From Pseudomonadota bacterium (GTDB taxonomy: Bacteria > Pseudomonadota > Gammaproteobacteria > Burkholderiales > Gallionellaceae), in the NCBI GenBank assembly GCA_021783525.1, contig JAJXTT010000019.1, positions 1-13,028 on the forward strand: 13,028 nt of DNA, given 5' to 3'. The position numbers and the translations under genes are program-made. Of this stretch, positions 1-6,816 are shown piece by piece (within the stretch, counting starts at the first letter, position 1; every line of letters starts with the position of its first letter). Under the pieces are notes generated by a model. That model was not told the origin of the DNA and searched no databases. It saw only the letters and a program-made list of their open reading frames with translations.

Positions 1-812
1 AGGTCGAATGGCTCAGCGTGAAATATTCTTTTACTCCGAATTTCTATATGCGTGTCGGACGCATCGCATTGCCGACTTTCATGGATTCCGAAAACTGGGA
101 TGTCGGATATAGCTATACCTGGGTCACACCGCCGGTGGACCTGTACCATCAACTTTCCATTCCGAGCAGCGATGGCGTCGATGCCATGTACCGCGCCGAG
201 ATCGGCGACGCCGTGAATACCTTCAAGACCATATACGGCAGAAACACACTCGACAGGCCCAACAGCGTCACGACTTCCAAGGAAATGTGGGGAATATTCG
301 ATACGCTGGAATACGGGCAGGCCACGTATCACGCCGGCTACCAGCAGCGCATGTCGTCAACCGAGTATACTTTGACGGGGACGACAGGACCATGGATCCA
401 AAACACCGATCTCTCTCTCGGAGCCAACTACGACCCGGGCGACTGGTTCGTCATGTCCGAGTGGATTCAGCGTCGCTCAGCTTTCATGTCCAGCGCGATG
501 TATGTCAGCGCCGGCTATCGCATCAATAAGTTCACGCCGTATTTGACACACAGCCAGAACAGCTCGGGCTCCTTTATTCAGTCATCCCCGCCACCGAGCG
601 CTTACGACCTGCAATTGGCCAACCGGGCGCAGAGCACGGACAGCTTTGGTGTACGCTGGGACTTCATGAGAAATTTCGATTTCAAAATGCAGTACGATCG
701 CGTCACGCTCAGCGACAATTCCAACGGTTACCTCATCAATGTTCCGGCGAACGTTATCCTCTACGGCACGACGTTCCATGTCATCTCTGCAGTTGTCGAC
801 TTCGTTTTCTAG
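1..812 (+). CDS. Porin-like outer-membrane beta-barrel protein, C-terminal part (5' end outside window)
   Basis: The reading frame is open from the left edge (first whole codon at base 3) and ends with TAG at 810-812, so about 269 C-terminal residues are seen. The GTG at 18 lies inside a continuing beta-strand pattern (EWLSVKYSF) and is unlikely to be the real start. Short alternating polar/hydrophobic strands, many Tyr/Trp/Phe residues, loops rich in Ser, Asn, Gly and Pro, and a C-terminal Phe (VVDFVF) are hallmarks of proteins inserted by the BAM machinery into the outer membrane. An early segment, RVGRIALPTF followed by WVTPPVDLY, resembles the strand and constriction-loop region of porin-like channels. 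It probably lets small solutes or anions through. Substrate specificity cannot be read from the sequence. It sits just upstream of a PstS-like binding protein and a sensor kinase, so it may be co-transcribed with them. The exact porin family is not recognised. Confidence 0.75.
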   Translation, partial: VEWLSVKYSFTPNFYMRVGRIALPTFMDSENWDVGYSYTWVTPPVDLYHQLSIPSSDGVDAMYRAEIGDAVNTFKTIYGRNTLDRPNSVTTSKEMWGIFDTLEYGQATYHAGYQQRMSSTEYTLTGTTGPWIQNTDLSLGANYDPGDWFVMSEWIQRRSAFMSSAMYVSAGYRINKFTPYLTHSQNSSGSFIQSSPPPSAYDLQLANRAQSTDSFGVRWDFMRNFDFKMQYDRVTLSDNSNGYLINVPANVILYGTTFHVISAVVDFVF

Positions 813-838
813 CCGTCCGGCACAGCATGGAAATACCG

Positions 839-1267
839 ATGATATTGCACAATGGCCTGAAGTTTACGCTGCTGCTTGCCCTGTTATCGCTTGCCTTCAG
901 CGCGCAGGCTGAAGTGGTCGTCGTCGTTTCTTCCAAGAGTTCGGTTACCAGCCTCACTGCCGAGCAGACTGCCAAGATATTCCTCGGCAAAGTCGTGACT
1001 TTTCCGAATGAGCGTACGGCCTTCCCCATAGACCAGCCCGAAGGAAGCGCCATCAGGGATGAGTTCTATTCCAAAGTCACCCACAAGAATGCTTCGCAAC
1101 TCACTGCATACTGGGCCAAGATCATTTTCACGGGAGAAGGTCGCCCGCCGCAGCTCATCGCGGGCGACGCGGCGGTCAGAAAAGCCGTCGCCGGCAATCC
1201 GAACGCCATCGGATATATCGACAAGAGCGCCGTGAATCGCAGCGTCCGGGTCGTTCTGAAACCCTGA
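839..1267 (+). CDS. Small periplasmic PstS-like (phosphate-type) substrate-binding protein
   Basis: A 142-residue secreted protein. Residues 1-24 form a signal peptide: a short polar start, a Leu-rich core, then a SAQA cleavage site before EVVVVV. The mature part of about 118 residues resembles one lobe of the PstS/PBP-like fold: the strand VVVVSSKSSV, the helix LTAEQTAKIFLGK, a ligand-loop-like PEGSAIRDEF (residues 68-76, compare the GSGT-R loop of PstS), YWAKIIFTG (91-99) and NPNAIGYID (120-128). True PstS proteins are more than twice as long, so this is a minimal binding protein. I chose ATG 839 over the in-frame ATG 827 because GGAA at 829-832 lies six bases upstream and the signal peptide then starts normally. 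No transporter genes accompany it. It begins 26 bp after the porin-like gene and ends 6-12 bp before the kinase start, which suggests a sensing rather than transport role (inference). Ligand unknown. Confidence 0.8.
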   Translation: MILHNGLKFTLLLALLSLAFSAQAEVVVVVSSKSSVTSLTAEQTAKIFLGKVVTFPNERTAFPIDQPEGSAIRDEFYSKVTHKNASQLTAYWAKIIFTGEGRPPQLIAGDAAVRKAVAGNPNAIGYIDKSAVNRSVRVVLKP

Positions 1268-1273
1268 GGCGGA

Positions 1274-4006
1274 TTGACCGTGAAAATAAATCGATTCCGC
1301 AACTATCCACTGAAATTGAAGCTGATGCTGGTACCTTCCATTTCTGTGGCCAGTTTTGTCGCCTACCTGATCTACTCCTCACTGGTGCTGTCCGGAGGGA
1401 ATGCGCTGCTCAAGGAAATCCGCGATGCCGAATTCCCGATACTCAATGCGGCCGGCGAAAATCTCAAGAGCTTCGAGGGGGTCGTGGAATCGCTGAACGC
1501 TGCAGCTGCAACCGGCGAGGTGGACTATCTGGAGGCATCCAAAGCCAAGTCATCGGAGATTCTGAGCCGATATGAGTCCATGGAAGAGATCGATACGGCA
1601 CACACGAATGAAATAGAAAAACTGAAATCCGATTTCAATGCCTTCTACAGCCTGGCATTCAATGTGGCGCAAAGGATGATGGCAAAGAAGGATCTGCCCA
1701 GTCAGCAGCAGATAAAGCAATTGCGGGATCTGCGCAATGCCTACACTGCGGCGGCAACCTCTTACCGGGATACTGCAGAGAAGGAATTCCAGGAAACCAT
1801 ACGGAAGGCCATAGGTCGATCGGAAACAGCACAAGGCTCGGGAGCGATAATCGGCACGTTCATGCTGTTTGTCATTGGCGTGCTGACGCTGCTGGTCAAC
1901 CGGGGCATCGTGGTGCTGGAGAAAGTGGTGGAGAACCGGAACAAGATGCTGGTGCTGGTCAACAGTGAATTGGAGCAGGAGATTCAGAAGCTGAAGGCAG
2001 CCGAAGCCGCAAGAAGCAGCGCCGAAGCCGCAAGCCATATCAAGGACGAGTTCCTTGCCAACATGAGCCACGAGCTTCGCACTCCGATGAATGCCGTCAT
2101 TGGCTTAAGCCATCTCTGTTTGCAGACAGAGTTGTCCGGAAAACAGCAGGATTATCTCCAGAAGATACACAGTTCGGCGAAATCGCTTCTGGGCATCCTC
2201 AACGACATCCTGGACGTCTCCAAGATCGAGGCCGGGAAAATGGAGCTGGACAGGATACCGTTCGAACTGGATGACGTCATGGACAATCTTGCCACGATTC
2301 TGGGTGTCAAGGCTCAGGAGAAGAATCTCGAACTTCTCATCGAAACCTCCCCCGATGTTCCCTCCATTCTGGTCGGGGACCCTCTTCGCCTGGGCCAGGT
2401 ACTGATCAACCTGGCGGGCAACGCGGTCAAGTTCACGCCCAAGGGCGAAGTCGTGGTTAGTGCAGAGCTGGAAAAGGAAGAAGGTGACCAGGTCATCCTG
2501 CGATTTACCGTAAAGGACACGGGAATAGGGATGTCACAACCGGAAATCGAAAAGTTGTTTCGCCCATTTACCCAGGCCGATACCAGCATCACGCGCAAAT
2601 TTGGCGGTACCGGTCTGGGACTGACGATCAGCAAGCGCCTTATCGAAATCATGGGCGGCAAGATCTGGGTAGAGAGCACACCCGGCCTCGGTTCGAGATT
2701 CATCTTCACGGTCAGTTGTTTCAAAGCGGAAAAGCAGGCAGACATTCCGCACACCGAATTTACCGGACTGGGCGGCATGCGTGTCCTCGCGGTTGATGAC
2801 AGCGAGAACAGCCTGCTGATCATGAAGAATTATCTGGAGTCATTCTCGTTCGATGTCTCCGTTGCGAGCAATGGACGCGATGCGTTGAGCACAGTGCGCA
2901 AGGCAAACAAGGAAGGGCGGCCATTCAATCTGGCCATACTCGACTGGAAGATGCCGCAGATGAGCGGGCTGGAACTGGCGCGGGAACTGCGTGAGATGCC
3001 CGAATTGACCGTCAAGCCGAAGGTGCTGATGATCGCGGGTTATGGACAGAGCGGAATTCCTGCACTTATCAATGACAAAGTGATTGACGGGGTATTGGAA
3101 AAACCGTTCAAGCAAAAGAAATTGTTCGATTCCATCGCCAACATATTCGGCCTTGAGAAATGGGCTACCGGAAAGTTCAGGATAATCGGCGCGCAATTCA
3201 ATCCGGCACTGGTCGCTCAGGTTAAGGGAGCCTACTTGCTGCTTGTGGAAGACAACGAAATCAATCAGCAAGTCGCGCGAGAATTGCTCGAGAGTTTTGG
3301 AATCAGGGTTGCCATGGCCGAGAACGGCGAGGAAGCGATTGCACGACTACAGGAAGAACCGTTCGATGGCGTGTTGATGGACATGCAGATGCCGGTCATG
3401 GATGGCATAACCGCCACCCGTGAGATTCGCAAGAATCCGGCGCTCGCCAATTTGCCCATTATCGCCCTGACGGCCAATGTATACGTCAGTGAGCAAAATG
3501 CATTTCTGGCTGCAGGCATGAACGATCACATCGGCAAGCCTCTCGACCCGGACCGGCTGATCGCTACTCTTGCAAAATGGATACACCCTGCAAGGCTTGC
3601 GGACAGTTCGCCTCCCCCCCCGACGGCCACAGCATCCGCGCCGATGCCACTCCCTGACTTGCCGGGTGTCAAGGTGGCGGAAAGCGTGCGCAGGATAGGT
3701 GGAAATACAGGCCTGTACTATTCGCTGCTTGAGAAATTCAGGATTAACCAAAAAGACGCAGGCCGGAATATCCGGGATGCTCTGGCGTCAAACGACCAGA
3801 AGACGGCAGAAAGACTTGCCCATACTCTCAGAGGTATCGCCGGCACCCTCGGTGCGGAATACCTGCAAACTCAGGCCGAACTCCTCGAAAATAAAATCAA
3901 GAACGGGACCCTTGATGAGGTCGAACCCTTGATCGAGACTATCGATCGGGAACTCGGAAAATTGATGGCCAACATAGGGCGCGCTCTTGATATGCGCAAA
4001 GGCTGA
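1274..4006 (+). CDS. Membrane hybrid sensor histidine kinase (HisKA-HATPase-REC-REC-HPt)
   Basis: A 910-residue inner-membrane phosphorelay kinase. In order: TM1 (about 17-40); a mostly helical periplasmic region of about 145 residues; TM2 (about 188-212); a coiled coil without an evident HAMP; HisKA with FLANMSHELRTP (phospho-His 266); HATPase with N-box Asn383, DTGIGM from Asp415 and FGGTGLGL near 443; receiver 1 (Asp508/509, phospho-Asp 557, Lys610); receiver 2 (Asp660, phospho-Asp 703, Lys755); a Pro-rich linker; and HPt with His850 in LAHTLRGIAG. All catalytic residues are present, so a His-Asp-His relay is expected, passing phosphate to an unseen response regulator. In receiver 1 the usual Thr/Ser switch is Ala588. 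The start is either TTG 1274 or GTG 1280; GAGGCGGA at 1266-1273 fits GTG 1280 better. It follows the PstS-like gene by only 6-12 bp, so the two are likely partners, as in TorT-TorS. No terminator is evident before the convergent yebC-type gene. Confidence 0.93.
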   Translation: MTVKINRFRNYPLKLKLMLVPSISVASFVAYLIYSSLVLSGGNALLKEIRDAEFPILNAAGENLKSFEGVVESLNAAAATGEVDYLEASKAKSSEILSRYESMEEIDTAHTNEIEKLKSDFNAFYSLAFNVAQRMMAKKDLPSQQQIKQLRDLRNAYTAAATSYRDTAEKEFQETIRKAIGRSETAQGSGAIIGTFMLFVIGVLTLLVNRGIVVLEKVVENRNKMLVLVNSELEQEIQKLKAAEAARSSAEAASHIKDEFLANMSHELRTPMNAVIGLSHLCLQTELSGKQQDYLQKIHSSAKSLLGILNDILDVSKIEAGKMELDRIPFELDDVMDNLATILGVKAQEKNLELLIETSPDVPSILVGDPLRLGQVLINLAGNAVKFTPKGEVVVSAELEKEEGDQVILRFTVKDTGIGMSQPEIEKLFRPFTQADTSITRKFGGTGLGLTISKRLIEIMGGKIWVESTPGLGSRFIFTVSCFKAEKQADIPHTEFTGLGGMRVLAVDDSENSLLIMKNYLESFSFDVSVASNGRDALSTVRKANKEGRPFNLAILDWKMPQMSGLELARELREMPELTVKPKVLMIAGYGQSGIPALINDKVIDGVLEKPFKQKKLFDSIANIFGLEKWATGKFRIIGAQFNPALVAQVKGAYLLLVEDNEINQQVARELLESFGIRVAMAENGEEAIARLQEEPFDGVLMDMQMPVMDGITATREIRKNPALANLPIIALTANVYVSEQNAFLAAGMNDHIGKPLDPDRLIATLAKWIHPARLADSSPPPPTATASAPMPLPDLPGVKVAESVRRIGGNTGLYYSLLEKFRINQKDAGRNIRDALASNDQKTAERLAHTLRGIAGTLGAEYLQTQAELLENKIKNGTLDEVEPLIETIDRELGKLMANIGRALDMRKG

Positions 4007-4034
4007 GTGCTATGCGCGCCCGGGATCTGCGGCC

Positions 4035-4739
4035 TTAGCCCGCCAATCCCGCGTAGACGTTCTGCACATCGTCATCTTCGTCAATTGCTTCAAGGAAGGC
4101 CTCCACCTCTTCACGCTCGGCGTCATTGCCGAGTGTGACCGGATTCTTCGGGCGATAGCCAAGTTGGGCCGAGACAACGGTATATCCTTGCGCGGGCAAT
4201 GCCTTGCACACGGCGTCCAGGTCGGTGACATCGGTGATGAACAGGGTTGCACCTTCTTCGGAAGCTTCGATATCCTGCGCGCCCGCTTCGATCGCGGCGA
4301 CTTCCGGGTCGGCATCCTTTGAGTTCGGTGTGGCTTCGATCATGCCGACGTAACTGAAGTCCCACGAAACGGAGCCTTCGGCGCCAAGCTGGCCTTTGCG
4401 GAACAACACGTTCATGCTGGCCTTGGTGCGGTTGATGTTGTCGGAGAGGCATTCGACGATGACGGGGACGCGGTGCGGGGCGAAGCCTTCATAGACCAAT
4501 CGTTCCAGATGCGCACCTCCATCGAGCAGGCCGGCTCCTTTCTTGATGGCGCGTTCCAGCGTGTCCTTGGGCATGGAGGCTTTCTTGGCCTGTTCGACCA
4601 CAAGGCGCAGGCGCGAATTCAGGTCCGGGTCAGCACCGCCTTTGGCGGCGACCATGATTTCCTTGGAGAGTTTGCCGAATATCTTGCCTTTCGCATTCGC
4701 TGCGACTTCCTTGTGCCTGGCTTTCCACTGTGCGCCCAT
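4035..4739 (-). CDS. YebC/PmpR-family regulator or translation factor
   Basis: A 234-residue cytoplasmic protein of the YebC/PmpR (TACO1-like) family. Recognisable parts are the N-terminal MGAQWKARHKE, AKGKIFGKLSKEI (16-28), ADPDLNSRLR, QAKKASMPKDTLERAIKKG (50-68), YEGFAP, and DNINRTKASM followed by GSVSWDF. Members were first described as DNA-binding regulators (PmpR in Pseudomonas); more recent work links the family to relief of ribosome stalling, so 'transcriptional regulator' should be held loosely. The start differs from classical YebC (MAGHSKW), so this is probably the second paralogue type found in many beta- and gammaproteobacteria. I chose ATG 4739. An upstream in-frame ATG at 4772 would add 11 residues outside the conserved start and lies only about ten bases from a candidate -10 box. 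The C-terminus is acidic (EAIDEDDD). Its 3' end faces the kinase gene across 28 bp. recQ lies 110 bp upstream on the same strand. Confidence 0.92.
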   Translation of the reverse strand: MGAQWKARHKEVAANAKGKIFGKLSKEIMVAAKGGADPDLNSRLRLVVEQAKKASMPKDTLERAIKKGAGLLDGGAHLERLVYEGFAPHRVPVIVECLSDNINRTKASMNVLFRKGQLGAEGSVSWDFSYVGMIEATPNSKDADPEVAAIEAGAQDIEASEEGATLFITDVTDLDAVCKALPAQGYTVVSAQLGYRPKNPVTLGNDAEREEVEAFLEAIDEDDDVQNVYAGLAG

Positions 4740-4782
4740 GTCTGTTCTCTGTGTGTTGGTTGGATATTGCATTTATCCGGAA

Positions 4783-4810
4783 ATTATCCCGGAGACGCAT
4801 CTTGCCTCAA
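4783..4810 (-). promoter_or_regulatory. Candidate sigma70 promoter for the YebC-family gene
   Basis: On the - strand, TTGAGG (4805-4810) and GATAAT (4783-4788) are separated by 16 bp, a reasonable sigma70 match in the 110-bp gap between recQ and the YebC-family gene. Transcription would begin near 4776, giving a leader of about 36 nt before ATG 4739. TTATCCGG and TTATCCCGG form a short direct repeat over this region (4773-4792). Predicted by eye only; transcription continuing from recQ is equally possible. Confidence 0.35.
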
Positions 4811-4849
4811 GTGGCGACAGGCTTCAATCTCGAAAACGATACGGGCAGC

Positions 4850-6688
4850 TCATACCCCATTCGCTGCGTCCTCCACCACCTGCAGGAACGCATCGCCATA
4901 TTTCGCCAGCTTGGCCTGTCCGATGCCACTGACCCGTGCCATTTCGTCCAGCGTCTGCGGTTTGCGATTGAGGATTTCCAGCAAGGTGGTGTCGTGAAAG
5001 ATGACATAGGGCGGCACCCCTTGGTCGCGCGCGAGTTCGGTACGTTTGGCCTTGAGTGCCTGCCACAGCGGGTCGTCGTTGGCGCCGGCAAAGGCTTCGC
5101 GAAGGCGCGAACCGCGTTCTGCCTTGCTGGTTTTGCGCCTGGCCGGTTCGGCATCGCGGCGCAGCCAGACTTCCTGTTCGCCGCGCAGGACGGGGCGCGC
5201 GGCCTCGGTCAGCTTCAATCCGCCATAGCCTTCCATGTCCACATTGATGAATCCTGCCGCAACGAGCTGGCGATAGACGCTGCTCCATTGCGTCTGCTCC
5301 AGATCCTTGCCGATGCCGAAGGTGGAAAGTTGCTGATGGTTGAACTGATCGACTTTGGGCGTAGGTTTGCCCAGCAACACGTCGATCAGATGCACGACAC
5401 CGAAACGTTGCCCGGTGCGATAGACGCATGACAGTGCCATCTGTGCGGCTTTTGTGGCATCCCAGGTGTCCACGGGCGTGAGACAGTTGTCGCATTGTCC
5501 GCAATCGCCAGGGTGTTCCTCGCCGAAATATCGCAGGAGGCTCTGATGACGGCAGGCGGTGGATTCGCAGAAGCCTAGCAGCGCGTCGAGCTTTTGCAGT
5601 TCGACGCGCTTGCGTTCATCTGGCGCATCGCCAGACATCAGCATCTGGCGCATGGAGACGACGTCGCCCAGACCGTATGCCATCCAGGCATCGGCGGGCA
5701 GCCCGTCACGACCCGCCCGCCCGGTTTCCTGATAGTAACCTTCCATGCTCTTGGGCAAATCGAGATGGGCGACGAAGCGCACATTGGGCTTGTCGATGCC
5801 CATGCCGAACGCGACGGTGGCAACCATGATGATGCCCTCCTCGCGCAGAAAACGTTTCTGGTTTGCACTGCGAGTGGCAGCATCCAGCCCGGCGTGATAC
5901 GGCAAGGCATCCCAGCCCTGCTCCTTGAGCCACGCCGCAGTCTCCTCAACCTTCTTCCGTGACAGGCAATACACGATGCCCGCATCGTCGGGATGTTCGG
6001 CTTCAAGAAAACTCTGCAATTGTCTGCGGACATTGTCCTTGAGCGCGACGCGATAACGGATATTGGGACGATCGAAGCTGGAGACGAACTGGGTAGCCCT
6101 GTCCAGCGCCAGTCGTTCGACAATCTCGCGCCGCGTCGGCGCATCCGCCGTGGCGGTCAGCGCGATGCGCGGCACACCGGGAAAACGTTCGTGCAACACG
6201 GTCAGCGCCCGGTATTCAGGGCGGAAATCGTGCCCCCACTGCGAGACACAGTGTGCTTCGTCGATGGCAAAAAGGGCGATTCGGTTCTCCTGCTGCAGAT
6301 GCTCAACCTGATTCAGGAATCCTTCCGTCATCAGCCTCTCGGGGGCGACATACAGCAGCTTCAACTCGCCGCGCATCAGTCGCCGGGACACCTCGCGTGC
6401 TTCTTCGGCTTCAAGGCTGGAGTTTAGAAAAGCCGCAGGTACGCCGAGTTGCTTGAGCGCCTCAACCTGGTCCTGCATCAATGCGATCAGCGGCGACACC
6501 ACGATGCCGACGCCATCACGCAACATAGCCGGAATCTGGTAACACAACGATTTGCCACCACCCGTGGGCATAAGTACCAGCGCGTCGCCGCCGTTGACGA
6601 CATGTTCGACAATGGCCTGTTGCGCGCCGCGAAACGAGGAATATCCGAAAGTGTCGCGAAGTATCTGTTGGGCAGTGCTGTAACTCAT
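4850..6688 (-). CDS. recQ: ATP-dependent DNA helicase RecQ
   Basis: A 612-residue superfamily 2 helicase of near-usual bacterial RecQ length. It unwinds DNA 3' to 5' and works in RecF-type recombination, fork repair and suppression of illegitimate recombination. The N-terminal region has FGYSSFRGAQQ (aromatic/Q motif), the Walker A PTGGGKS (41-47, Lys46), the DEAH box 143-146 followed by CVSQWGHDFRPEYR (the RecQ aromatic-rich loop), and TATAD. The second RecA-like domain carries AFGMGIDKPNVRF and QETGRAGRDG (motif VI, 320-329). The zinc site is Cys379, Cys396, Cys399 and Cys402 with the family's C-x16-C-x2-C-x2-C spacing, followed by a winged-helix RQC domain. The last ~80 residues form an HRDC domain (DEMARVSGIGQAKLAKYG). 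No good Shine-Dalgarno precedes ATG 6688, but the N-terminus matches the family. I did not see a LexA box upstream. It is divergent from the phosphoglucomutase gene. Confidence 0.97.
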   Translation of the reverse strand: MSYSTAQQILRDTFGYSSFRGAQQAIVEHVVNGGDALVLMPTGGGKSLCYQIPAMLRDGVGIVVSPLIALMQDQVEALKQLGVPAAFLNSSLEAEEAREVSRRLMRGELKLLYVAPERLMTEGFLNQVEHLQQENRIALFAIDEAHCVSQWGHDFRPEYRALTVLHERFPGVPRIALTATADAPTRREIVERLALDRATQFVSSFDRPNIRYRVALKDNVRRQLQSFLEAEHPDDAGIVYCLSRKKVEETAAWLKEQGWDALPYHAGLDAATRSANQKRFLREEGIIMVATVAFGMGIDKPNVRFVAHLDLPKSMEGYYQETGRAGRDGLPADAWMAYGLGDVVSMRQMLMSGDAPDERKRVELQKLDALLGFCESTACRHQSLLRYFGEEHPGDCGQCDNCLTPVDTWDATKAAQMALSCVYRTGQRFGVVHLIDVLLGKPTPKVDQFNHQQLSTFGIGKDLEQTQWSSVYRQLVAAGFINVDMEGYGGLKLTEAARPVLRGEQEVWLRRDAEPARRKTSKAERGSRLREAFAGANDDPLWQALKAKRTELARDQGVPPYVIFHDTTLLEILNRKPQTLDEMARVSGIGQAKLAKYGDAFLQVVEDAANGV

Positions 6689-6764
6689 GAGTAAGGGGTG
6701 CCGAAAAAGTACGCTAGCTTACCCCGACTGGCAGAATCCGGGGCTGTTCCGGCATGGCCGATGG

Positions 6765-6770
6765 TATGAT
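6765..6770 (+). promoter_or_regulatory. Candidate -10 box for the phosphoglucomutase gene
   Basis: TATGAT lies 46 bp before the chosen ATG 6817, in the 128-bp region between the divergent recQ and phosphoglucomutase genes. The matching -35 region (around 6742-6747) is poor, so the promoter is weak, activated or misplaced. Nothing else convincing was seen in this gap. Confidence 0.3.
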
Positions 6771-6804
6771 TTAGCCAGCGTGACATGATCGGTAATTTCA
6801 CATG

Positions 6805-6809
6805 AAAGG
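6805..6809 (+). promoter_or_regulatory. Ribosome binding site deciding the phosphoglucomutase start
   Basis: AAAGG lies seven bases before ATG 6817. The upstream in-frame ATG at 6802 has no Shine-Dalgarno and overlaps the region in front of this site, so 6817 is preferred. Confidence 0.55.
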
Positions 6810-6816
6810 TTGTTTG

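Noticed and set aside
4007..4034. Bidirectional terminator between the kinase and the YebC-family gene
   Set aside because: Only 28 GC-rich bases; no convincing stem followed by a T-run on either strand.
6689..6801. LexA box upstream of recQ
   Set aside because: No CTGT-N8-ACAG type palindrome found in the divergent region.
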